A DNA stretch of 64,000 nt from the NCBI GenBank assembly GCA_025093555.1, contig JAIWNF010000003.1:744001-808000 (forward strand). Direction: 5' to 3'. Position 1 is the first letter of the stretch. Each line of letters starts with the position of its first letter. Under the pieces are notes generated by a model. That model was not told the origin of the DNA and did not search any database. It worked only from the letters and a program-made list of their open reading frames with translations. Shown one piece after another: positions 12,772 through 25,637 of this stretch. Made by a program: the position numbers and the translations under genes. This DNA is from Circinella umbellata (lineage: Eukaryota > Mucoromycota > Mucoromycetes > Mucorales > Lichtheimiaceae).

Positions 12772-13898
12772 ATGGATTATCCAGTGGACGTTGCTATCCT
12801 GATATCATACTTTGTATTGATTGGTAGTTTATTATTACGTATTCAACTTCCATTAGCACAATGTCTACAAAGCAAACAATTCGGTTCAACTTTATTCATT
12901 GTCGGTGCGTTTGTCTCGTTCTTATTTACTTGGTATTATATGTTTAGTTATTTTGTTCATAGTTACAATGAATCCGATCGCGTAGCAACAAACGAACCTG
13001 TTTCACTTAATTCCATTTCTCATTGGTTACATAATGTATCGCTTTTTGACGATGCTTGGAGAACTGTAAGCAATGGTAATATACAATGGTTATGGAGTCA
13101 ACAGATATGTATGTTTACAGTAGGTGTATGGACCCCGTTTTTGGCTATTGAAGGTAATATCTCATAGATAGACTTCTGTTGTTGGTTGTGATATATTATA
13201 TTAGCTCACACTTATATATACACATAGGTGCTCGTCGACGTATTCCATATCTATGGGCATTTATGGTGTTGGGTCAAGTCGTTGCTATCTCAACCGCCAG
13301 CGCTTTATTTTTCGCTGTCGTGTTTGCTTTTCCTCAAACGGATCTTGCCGGTCCTTCCCGTCGCCTTGCTACCACTTTATTCATTTGCGTTTTTGGTGGC
13401 ATGATTACAGTCGTAGTTTCGCCATTTGTTGCTGTATCTGAAGAGTTCTTACCCAACTTATTGGTAATGCATATTCTGCTCGTATTTCCTCTTTTACCAA
13501 GTAAACCAGCTATCTATAATTATACCCAACAATCCATTTACGTCGTTGGGATCTATATGCTAAGCGCGGGTGCAAGTCTTTCTATCTGTGTTCATCAGTG
13601 GATTTTATGTTTTGTTGAAACTGGTAGCATTTATGGAACATTGATTTCGATGGTAGATATTTTTTTTAGTCATCCAGCACAATCCAGTATTAGTGCAGAT
13701 GTTGCATGGGTTCATATTTTATGTATGGTATGGATGATTGTGGATCGTCTTTCCAAAATCAAAGACGGTACATCTATTCCTTTACCTGCATTGGCTCTTT
13801 TCTTCCTGACTCCCATTCTTACTGTATCCGTTACAATGCCCATGTATTTAGCTTATTCCGAATTGACAGCTGTTTCATCCAAACACCACACATCATAA
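12772..13898 (+). CDS. Polytopic membrane protein of unknown function
   Basis: Exons 12772-13153 and 13228-13898 give 350 residues, starting MDYPVDVAILISYFVLIGSL. I count about eight or nine hydrophobic segments spread over the whole chain, joined by short loops; the longest polar loop (about residues 66-95) lies after the second segment. A short basic patch (GARRRIPYLW) straddles the intron and would favour a cytosolic side. No transporter, glycosyltransferase or receptor motif is obvious to me. It is transcribed toward DPM1, which converges from the right with about 150 bases between the stop codons, so shared function cannot be inferred from position. Confidence 0.75.
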
Positions 13899-14047
13899 AA
13901 TCATCAGCTACCACCCCTCGTATCCATCCATCTTATTAACCTTGAATACACTAATATTGATATTTGTAACAGTAATAATAATAATCATAATAAAAGGATG
14001 ATATATATTTAATTGATTATTATTATTATTTATATAGTGAATTGATT

Positions 14048-15350
<1,303 letters not shown>

Positions 15351-15639
15351 TTATATTCTTTGAAGGCGTTGAATTGAAAATCAGAAATAATTTGTAAAAT
15401 ATGCCAATTTTAGGCTAAAATAAAATGAGGGTTCAGACCACATGTATGGTGACACAACAATTATCTACGAAAACAATATGGGTATTATTATTTTTTATTA
15501 ATGTTTGAATATCAATAGTGTTATAAATCATATATGAATGACTTTCGCCATACATCAAATATTACATTTATATAAGTATGTTATGTAAATGCATACAAAT
15601 GGTCTATTATTGACTACAGTAAAGAGAAAACATTAATAA

Positions 15640-17925
15640 ATTATCCAAGAAACCCATTGTCTTCAATAAATCCCATACTATGTGGCAGATATTCATTGAA
15701 CTACCAGCCAACATTTCAAGAATTCGTTTAATATCTGCGCTAGGAGAGTATAAGCCAGAGGCCCGTTAATATTATCTACATTAACATTTAAAAATATTGC
15801 ACTGCATTTTGGCAATTTGGAGAGAAAAAGAGAATCATTGGACTCGATATGTTATTTACCAGACATTGCATTTTCTAAAACTTTGAAAAATATCTGATTT
15901 TAGCAACCAAAAAAGACGTAACTAACAGTTCCAAGGATAGAATGGTTATTAATACTTCCTGTTTCTTCTTCGAGAATATCAAAAGAAAGCATAGATGGTT
16001 CTAATGTACCCACCATTTGTAGTATGGATATGCACCACTTTATAAATCTCTATAAAACTAATCACGGGACAGCATAACTTCATAAAATAACAATAAAAGA
16101 TTATATACGTACATACTTATATAGCCACGAGAAAACATCGCTTTATATCAAAAAAGGGTCATCCAACTTGACCTTCACTTTTTTTATGCATAATTATACA
16201 CCACTACCGATGGGCAGTTTTGGAGGTTTGTAAACTTCTTACTCGCTAATTAAAAGAGTACCTTTTACATTGTTAATCTATTGTCAGTAAAGATTTTATG
16301 AAGCTCATCAACTTGAAGGAAGTAATTTATGAACTATTTTATCAAATTGATACAACTTTTTCATATGGGTAGAGGCCGAATATATAAAGTGGTAGCAAGA
16401 AATATTTATTACGCAGTTGATTTTATTGGATAATCTACTGGCTCACTTCAGTTAAAATTGATCACAATAAATACAATACGTATTGTCACTTAAATGAAAA
16501 TATATGATTCATACTTAAAAGATGGTTAGCTGATGAAAATTATTTATCTTCGTATTTTATTTACTTATTATAGGCAGACATTACTATTATCACAATCACA
16601 ATTTATAAAGAATCAATTCATTAGTCGCTCACTGTAGCATTTTTGAAGAAACTAATGGAGCATCATCTGAGCAAATACCTTACGCCTTTGTAATTTACAA
16701 ATGTTCAAAGTGATTTTTAAACTACCCAACACATCATCCACCGCACAGGCTATGTTATTTCAATTAATCTCCTTGTAGTTTTTCGTAATATCGGTATAAT
16801 CCTTTTATTATTACATCTGTTTTCTCATGATTAACGCCTATATGCAGCAGAGTTGTGATACATACAAAATTACTAATATTATAACAAAAATTACATTTAG
16901 AGGTTCATCATGCGTTGGCATTACAACAAATATATTATTTGCTTCCTCGTATTCATATGACACATGAAAAATGAAAGGTCTCGGTGGTCACTTCAGCGAA
17001 TCAGCGGCAAAACACTTTCATTGTTCTCCAACTATAATATTACAGCGCATACAGTATGGTCATAACGTTTAGTGATTTTTAAAACGGCGTAGTCACCACA
17101 GTAGCAATAGAGATCTTCTAGGTTTGGTTGTACTCTGTTTTAGAGGATGTAAATAGTACGTAGAACTCTTCAAGGTTTTCACATACCAAGAGAATTGATT
17201 TGAAAAATATACGTGGAAATAACTTCGGATCAATACATATTTTTCAAATTTCAAAAGGTTTTACGTAACCTATTTTACATGAGCAAATCGGAATTGTAGA
17301 CTTTCATTAATACGGAAAGCCAAAAAAAAAAGAACTTTAAAATATTATTCGACATATCCTAGCCTAGCATTTTTATCGAATGGTTTACTTTCGATGTGCG
17401 TAAAATTTCTGTCATTTTTTACGTAAGCTTCTTGCTAATCATCTGAAACAGTATTTCTTCTGCTAATCATCACATTTATGATTGTGCAGATGATGGTTAA
17501 AGACATGATGAATATTATGAAAGCCTCTGTTCAGTACATATCTTTTCTATCCAGCTTCACCAACTATAGGATAGTCACAGATTTTAACCTCGGGCCGCGA
17601 CGACGAACATATTTTTGACAAGAGTTTTTTCGCCATGCACGACAGATACATTCAGGAACTCTTTGTACTCTTGTTTCAAGCATTCCAAGAGGTTTGGTGA
17701 TGTCTCAGAAGGTAATATATCAATAAAACCAAATTTTTAAACCACTTTTCCATTGCTGTTTTGTAATGCTCCGTAAAAGAGAATCGATCTTAGTTCATTA
17801 GTTTCTGCATGAATCCTGGTTCCAGCCCGAGGGTTATATTGAATCTCATATAACTTTCCCCAACATAAATATCTGAATTCATCTTTGGTTTCATACCAAT
17901 CATCTCTATCGCGCCACATACATAG
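15640..17925 (-). pseudogene. Decayed minus-strand gene relic, family unknown
   Basis: Reading the minus strand gives long protein-like stretches broken by stops and frame shifts. Examples: the open piece 17919-17740 (MWRDRDDWYETKDEFRYLCW onward) continues in frame past one TAA into KFGFIDILPSETSPNLLECL and ends VVAARG; then HIESKPFDKNARLGYVE; DLYCYCGDYAVLKITKRYDH; ACAVDDVLGSLKITLNICKL; VYKPPKLPIGSGV; and MVGTLEPSMLSFDILEEETG. The pieces keep order and strand across about 2.3 kb, as expected of one dead gene rather than chance ORFs. Remains may continue toward 18480 (VKHFQEVVNNVTSEFGIL). I do not recognise the protein. No transposase, reverse transcriptase or other mobile-element motif was seen. 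Confidence 0.6.
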
Positions 17926-18472
17926 ACTGACTGATAGTATAATTAATATATAAAAGCAAGTTTATCGAGCAAGGATTCAGGTCATTAATATGCCGAACTC
18001 AGAAGTAACATTATTGACCACCTCTTGGAAATGTTTCACTTTTGAATTACATTAATGCTTTCTAAGCGTATATTTTACTTCCTGATTCTAGTGGTTTCTA
18101 ATGGACATATTATACTTTGGTTTATATAATTGATAATATGAATTATTAGTATGTCTGCGCGTCTTTTTATAGCAGTTGTTTTATCTTCTTTTTGTAATGA
18201 TTAATGGCGCTAGTAAAAACCTCACTTGTGTAACAAATTTTGTCAACGCACTATTCCTTTTTATCCACATAATAATTATCTATGCAACTTTGACTACTGT
18301 TACAAATAAGAAAAAGTGCAGTTGATTCACACAGCAACAGGGAACTTCTTCCATTTTACTTTTCTCACTTCTAAATTTTATTAAAAATTTCGAATCTTGC
18401 GGCGAGCTTATTCCACATAATCGAGTAAGATCAATCCTTATGTCCAAAAAAATTCTAGCGAACAAAAAAATA

Positions 18473-19619
18473 ATGGACATTTTGTTGTCTTCATTAGTGG
18501 GTAGGTAGAATTATATTGCATTAAAATCTCGACCATGCATACTGACAGTGATAATACTCATTGAATTATATAGGGAAAGACGCATTTCAAAAATATGTAT
18601 CAACAGATGGTGAATGGATTGATGGAAAAAGAAACAATACTTTATTCATTCCAGCTGACAGTGAAGAGCGTTCCTTACCGCCAGTATTAGTGTCTGTGCA
18701 ATATACTGTTGACAAATCATTTCTTCGTTGCTTGACCGGATATGCACTCCATATATATGATCAATATAAAAAAGAACCAATTGTATTAACCTTGTGCATC
18801 AATAAGGCAAAGGCCGATGTTGTCAGCAATTTCTCAGATTCATCAATTCCATACATGAAACTTTTACCAAGTGCATTTTGGGCAAAAAAACATTATATTA
18901 TTACACCAACAACGTTGAAGTGTTACTTGGATCAGGAACATAATATCACTAATAATAACGAAAATGTTGTTAACAGCGACAGCAACAGCTACAGTGGACG
19001 TATAAATATAAACAACAACAACAACAACAACAAGGAAAACAACCTTCCTGCATTAGCAGGTGTGGCTTTAGTACTAATGTCACAAAATCAATCGCTGTTC
19101 AAACTCCCCCACTATAAGAACGATCCAACTGTAAAATTGTGCCATGAAATTTATGACAACGAAATAAGAAGGCAAGAGTCGGTCGGGAATGTCTACGTCA
19201 AAGTAGCAACCCAAACCCAAACACAATTTAAGCGTATTATGGAACAAGTTGATCAAGACGGTCCCAATATGCGCAAAAAAATCAAAGAATTAAGTAACGA
19301 AGGCATCATTTTTACTGAAACATACTTGTACAAATCAGGAGAACAAGAACAAGAAAATATATCGACATCACCTCCTATTTCACATAAGAATCACAAGTCA
19401 AATATATCATCCAATATTATTGTTGCACTTCCACTTTTACCTTCAAACCCGACTGATATGGAATTTGTAAATCATTGGAAACGTGAATACATGAAAACGC
19501 ATAAAAGAATGAATTGGGCGGCTTGCTTTGAAGAAGGACGAAATGCGGGATTACTTTCAGCCTATAAAAATCAAGCGTCCTTGAAAAATACTTATAATAA
19601 GAAATATCCTTCTTTATAA
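18473..19619 (+). CDS. PD-(D/E)XK-like family protein, possibly catalytically dead
   Basis: Exon 1 is 18473-18500 (MDILLSSLVG); the intron 18501-18573 has a TACTGAC branch site; exon 2 is 18574-19619; 357 residues in all. The start of the second exon has only a TTG in frame, so the small first exon supplies the ATG and fits the phase. The region LPPVLVSVQYTVDKSFLRCL, then YALHIYDQYKKEPIVLTLCI, resembles a family expanded in Mucorales that looks like Rpn/PD-(D/E)XK nucleases, where the corresponding strands usually carry an Asp and a VEVQ-type Glu. Here those places read NNT and VSVQ, so activity is doubtful. An Asn-rich insert sits near residues 135-160. The family link is from memory of its pattern and needs a profile search. 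Confidence 0.55.
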
Positions 19620-20841
19620 ATCATGATTATCGCACACAGCTGTGTTAGTATACCCCCCTTCTCCTTCCCAACACCATTCTTCTCTTTCATAGTATTAACA
19701 TTCAAACAACTACATGTTCATTTCATCTCATAACATTTTTCATAGTTTTTTTTTTTTTTTTGGTTGATTTGCTTATCATCATCGTTGTCTTACTAAAACT
19801 ATTATTGAACACACTACTGAAAAACATTCTTCTCTTTTTTTCTTACACATAGTACAACTAAAAAGCCAGCATACCATCGGTGATTTCATCCCTACCCTCT
19901 TTTATTCACTCAACCTTCATTATTGTATTTTTACTGGATTTATCATAAAAGCACACACACAAACCATGTTAATCGCATATAGCGAAGTATTACTATTGTA
20001 ATTGGCAATTTACACATCCATGTCCCTTCTTTAGTATACGTATGTTTACACATCTATCAAAAAAAAATACGACAGGCAGATCGAACACTATTGTTATAAA
20101 CACTCTATTTCCAGCAGATATTCATTTATTACGCATGTACTCATACTAAATCATTTTGATAAAAAAGATACTGGTCACCTTTACGTATCATCTAAATACT
20201 TCTTTTTCCATATGACTGCTCATTATACGTGTTTTTATAAACTTTTTGTTTTGTATACATAGATCAATACTAGTTAGCTGCTCTCCTCTAGTGAAATACA
20301 TTCTACATAGAGTATATCATAGTTTACGAAAATTTTTACAATTCATTCTACTTGAAGGACCCAAATCCTTTATTTTTTCTTCTCTCATACGTAGTAAGTA
20401 TGTATGTCTAGAGCGTTACGTACGGGACCGTTTAATTTATTAAGTTTATAGTTTAACCACGAAAAAAAAAAATGCCAATGACAGTGACGAGAATACAACT
20501 AGTGGTAGTTTTTCGCTTAGCGCTCTTGCGAATTGCTACGTAAACCCAATCTTATTATCAACATCGACAAGCAGTCAAGCTTATTGGTATTGTCAATATA
20601 CCGCTTTCAATTGAGGCCAAAGCAAAATATATTACGGCTTTGCCTTAACCTGATCATCTTCGATTTTTTGAGCGACATGGAAAAAAAATTAAATAGTGTT
20701 AAATTATCGACGAGAAGCCAACCATTGATATTTTACTGTATGTGCAAATAACAATCATCTATGCTAATATATTATTTTTGCTCTTTCTTGTTAAATATAC
20801 ATGTTAGTTTTAGTGGGCGTTGTAGATAATAATAATAATCA
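19620..20841. other. Intergenic region between converging genes
   Basis: Holds the 3' ends of the plus-strand gene ending at 19619 and of RAB3GAP1. Short open frames at 20246-20443 and 20533-20751 show no recognisable domain, codon pattern or start context. I see nothing else. Confidence 0.5.
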
Positions 20842-23800
20842 TCATTGGTATATTGCATCTGTGGATTGCATATCTACTGTTCGTAATTCGTTCCCATTGA
20901 TCATTGCATATAACCGTAAAGGAAGTTTTCTTCCATCTGCTGCAGCATTAGGACAGTTGCTATGTAAAATATATTCTCGAGAGGATGGTTCTAATATGAA
21001 AGAACATACATTTAAAACATCAATATCTGTTATACTCAACAATACATAATATATATATATATATTGTGTGTTTGTGTTTGTGTGTAAAGGTACCATATAA
21101 ATTATTTACCTTCATTTTGAAATACTTTCAACACTACTTCTTGTTCTTCGCCCCTATGGACATCACTATCCGTGGAGATCAGAAGACGATTCACTAGATC
21201 GTGTTGACCGGGAAACTAGTATGATGTTGAGTTTAGATGAGCCAAAAAGAAACAGTTTTTATAACAACTATTAAAACTTTTAAACCCTCCTATTTTACCT
21301 TTCGTAATAATGATATAGCATTACACATTGACGCTTCTTGTCCCCGAATACTGGAAACCAATGGATTTATTGTGCACTTCCCATTTCTATCAGAACACGT
21401 TTAGTATTGCATACTCTTTCTTGATTGGTCACATAATTTATTTTATCGCACTATTCCAGCTTTCTATGTCTAATATCAATATTAACACTATTGTTATTAT
21501 TATTATTTACCGTAAATAATCCCATGGAAAATTGGTAATGTCTTCACCTAGTGCTGACATCCCCTTTGCAACTTCTCGTGTACAACGGACTATAGGATGG
21601 CTAGCCAAAGTATCGTATGCTATTAAAGCAATCGTTGGTAGCAATCTATGATATTATAATACAAAAGCAGAAGTCGTTAGCAAAAAACAAAAAATAGAAT
21701 AATTGAAGCAAGGTTTTTTTCTTTTTTTTTGTAGAGTAATATACATTGCAAATAGTTCATGAATTGATAATGTTTCCAGATAATGTAATGCCTTGTAAGA
21801 AGTTATCAAATGGTTTGTTAGTAACCCTCGCATCACAGTCAGGCTCTCTCTTTTTCATGCATGCATAAAATAAAATAAAATAAAATAAAATATACTCAAG
21901 CTTACTTTTTCTCCTTCAGCTGTTACATCAAATAATGGTTTTTGTCGAGAAGCTGGTGTTCGGGTAGAGCACTAAAACATATATATTCTATTTAGCCATA
22001 AAAAATAACTTTAAATAGTCCCAGATAACTCTTCAAAAAATACTCTTTTTTTTTCACCTTCCAAAGTTCCTGCCATATATTACTTGAATCTGCCATACGA
22101 GCACTTAAACGCCCTAAACTTCCATCTTGTTCATCTTTAGGTTGAATCCAATCTCTAGGTGAATGCCAACGAACAAAATCTTCTAGGGTTGCATGTGGAT
22201 TTGCCGCCTTGAATGCCTGCATATCTAAATGTGCGTATATAAGCGTAAATATACTTCAAAACTTAATATATCAGGAACAAAAAAAAATCAGAAGTATACC
22301 AAAAGAATTTGCTTTTATTACCAGAATAAAGTTGTGCAGATTGTAATTTAGCTCTTATATGCGTTGCACTTTCAGAAGTTCCCAGTTTTTCAAAAACATC
22401 CGCTTGTTGTGTTATCATATCTTCTGTCATAAATCCTGCATCCTACAGGCACACATTATAACATATTGTTTATGAGAACAACAAATTAACACAACGCACG
22501 ATATTGAGTAAAGTTACTTACTTGAGTCACCGGGATCCATATGGGTTCACCAGTCTGTAAAAGTTTCAGTGAAGGATGTTGATACTTGCGGCCTTCATAT
22601 TCTTCTGGATCCTTGACCTCATACTGATCTGAGCCTATACGCACATTATTTGATCGTCTCGTGTTATAAGATTCAGCACTTGAAGGATAAGTCAAACCAA
22701 CAAAGGATTCAGTCATAGAATGTGGATGAGCTAACTCAGAAACATCCGATAATGAGGATGATCGCGATAAGGATTTATGTGTTGTCTTTCCGGTCTCTGT
22801 AGCATTGCTAGACTTGCGAGAACTTGATTTAGGTCGCTTGGAATCATCTGTAAAGCCATCAAAGTCTTCTAATGGGTCGAAGAACATGTCACTGTCACTG
22901 ATATCTGATTGATCCTCCTCCTCTTCTTCTTCTTCTTTTTCTTCAACCTCTTTCTCTTTGCCTTCTACGATCTACAGAAAAAAAATCGATCCAAAGAACA
23001 ATTAAAGGCTATATACAAAAATATGTAAGGTGTATAGTGTATTACCTCATCTTTCTCAGATTTAAGTGAAACAGGGCTATTTTCTCTATGTTCATCGCCA
23101 TCCACCAACTTTTCCAAAAATGAATTAAATTTATCAAACGTGCTATCGCGTTGATGACTATCTGGTTTTTGAACCGCAACAATATCATCAAATAAATTTG
23201 AAATATAAGGCTGTTGTTGATGACTGCTTCCATTTGTCGCTCGACTTTCGTCACCATTATCCAGTCGTCGTTGAATACAACAATTCACCATCGCCAATTT
23301 TTGATGGATCTATATTTAAAAAATATTTAACAAAACCAAAATATATCAATATATATCAATGTATAGAGAGGGAGAGAAGGATAATATGATCATGGTGTCT
23401 TACAATATTAAATCTTAAATCTATGCCGTGAACATCTGGATAATCATTGTTGTTATCCATTTTTTCAGTCTTGTCATCATCACTCCATTGATCATAAAGA
23501 GAAGTATCAACATTGGGAATTCGTTGAAGATGCTCCCAATGCCAGCGAATTTGACGCACCACTTCTATCCATAACACTCTTAAAAATCCGATACATGATT
23601 GCCCATTTTCTAGCTTTGATGAATCAGACAAAGAATAAAGTGATAATAACATAAAGTTCCAGAAAAATGACTTGTATGGAACAGGTGTACCACGTTTAAT
23701 TCGATAACCGAGAGCACCTGGCGTATATACTCTTATATTTTTGTTTTTCTCGTTGTTGCTATCATGTGTTGTCACGATAAATTCGTCTCGAGATTTTTGT

Positions 23801-25381
23801 AGTTTGATATGTTGATATTGTTCATCAAAAAGTGTTTGAATAATAGAGTCAATTTGTTCGGCTTGCTGATCAGGGCCACCAGAACTACTACTTTTTTGAC
23901 TAGCGGGAGTAATATTGCCACTAGCACGTCGATTAGGACCCATGGCCTGAAAAAAATTACGCACTAATCCATTCTTGTCGCGATCTACACGACGATTACT
24001 GCTGTTGCCTTGATTGATATTGCTATCGTCATTACTAGAATCATAAGGCGAAAGATAATCGCGGTTAGTGGGATCACGGATCCATGACATAATTACTTGA
24101 TCTAGTAAAGTAGAAAGAAATGCTCGTTGTTGTGATAATGGTGCAAATTCACGAGTAAGTCTCCATTGTTTAGCAGAATAAAGTGACATATTGCTATCCA
24201 TTGGATTATCTTCATAAGTATCGGATGGCATTAGCGGGAATATGGCATTTAATGATATCGTGCGAAGAGGGTCGTTGTACGAACCAAATGATAAAGTAGG
24301 AAGATTATTGTCTGTAATCCAACTCTCCAAATTCTTCCAATTTTCATCAAATTGATTTTTTGCTGCATATGAAAATACGCCTGCTACCATAAAGTCATTA
24401 TGAACATTTTGTTCACTTAATGGTAAAGCACCTAATATATATATAGATAGATTTGCAAAAATGAATAAATATAAATATTGTGACTTTGTTGCATTTGAAC
24501 TGTTTCTAAGCTTGTGTAAAACTGGACTATTTACCACAGTCCTCAAAAAACGTTTCCTGTTTTGTAAGAAATAAGTTCCGTATTCCATCCAAACGAGTAT
24601 ACTGTGATGAAATTGGATAGGTAATCGTTGTATTGAATCGAAGTTCGACATCGCGTATTCCGTTGCCTTCTCCAGCTTGCATGAGATATCCAATATACAT
24701 ATTATGTCGACTTGAACCAACAGGCACAAAAATAGGTACAGTACATCGAGCATTTTGAAAAGCAATTGCACATGCTGATACAAGTATTTTGGCTTGATTT
24801 ATATCCACGGTAGGTTTTCCTGGTGAAAATAATTTTGTTTTTAAAGATTCCAATATGGGTGTAAGAATAAAAAGTCGATCGAAACCAGTCCACCGATGTA
24901 AAGCATGGTGAGTTTTATTGTTATTGCTGCCTGTTGTGTTGCTATTTTGTTGCTGACTGTCGCAAGTTGATGATCCAAGTAAATAGAAATCTGGAAAAGC
25001 AAGTGGGTATTCTTGTTGATCTTCTTGTTGTCGTTGAGTTGCAAATGGATGACAATGGTAAGTAAGTTTGTAAGTTTCTTCACCAATTGGCAAAAGCTCG
25101 CTACGATAATAGTAATCTGCGGATGAATTATGACTATTACTTTTACTGTTGCTTTTGAAATTATTGTTGTTAGTATTTTTAATAGCGTCATTAGCTGCAT
25201 TAAGACTTTCGTTCGAGAAGATGCCATATTCACCATCCTTAGAACCCCAGGAATATAAAATCTCCTCGAGTGCTGTACTAAGGCGTTCGAAATTGGAAAC
25301 CGTGGTATAGTCTACAAACTCAAATAACTCCTCACTGCATGTTGAGCTTTGACGTCGTTTTGGTTGTTTACGATTCTCCAT
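20842..25381 (-). CDS. RAB3GAP1: Rab3 GTPase-activating protein catalytic subunit
   Basis: Catalytic half of the Rab3GAP complex, which acts on Rab3/Rab18-type GTPases in vesicle, ER and lipid-droplet traffic. Twelve exons: 25381-24535, 24431-23404, 23309-23046, 22971-22522, 22442-22322, 22224-22058, 21971-21906, 21845-21745, 21645-21511, 21350-21299, 21215-21110, 20990-20842; 1161 residues. Recognition rests on HQKLAMVNCCIQRR, MQAFKAANPHATLEDFVRWH with SPRDWI, LSARMADSSNIWQELW, and PASRQKPLFDVTAEGEK, which match the conserved catalytic block with its essential arginine region. The C-terminus (LPLRLYAMINGNELR) also fits. Exon 8 uses an acceptor inside a purine-rich GAGAG run, chosen for frame. 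An acidic, Ser-rich insert lies around exon 4. The partner RAB3GAP2 is not in this window. Confidence 0.9.
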
Positions 25382-25637
25382 GTATATTTTGATATGTAAG
25401 TTCTAAAAAAAATATTATCCCTAGTAGAAAAAGAAAGCCTATTTGTAACAGTGTGTATCAGACGGAGTATATGGTTTTGCATGATGCGTTTCATTCATCC
25501 TTATAATCAGGTGGAACCAAAAAAAAAGGTCACTTGTTTAACTAAGAAATAAAATTCTTAGTATTATTATTATTATCCTTAGTATATAAATATCTTTTAT
25601 TTGATAGTGATAATAAAAAAAAAATTATTCAACTAAA

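Noticed and set aside
21328..21519. Plus-strand frame over RAB3GAP1 introns
   Set aside because: It is antisense to a 52-base coding exon and introns of RAB3GAP1, which fit in frame.
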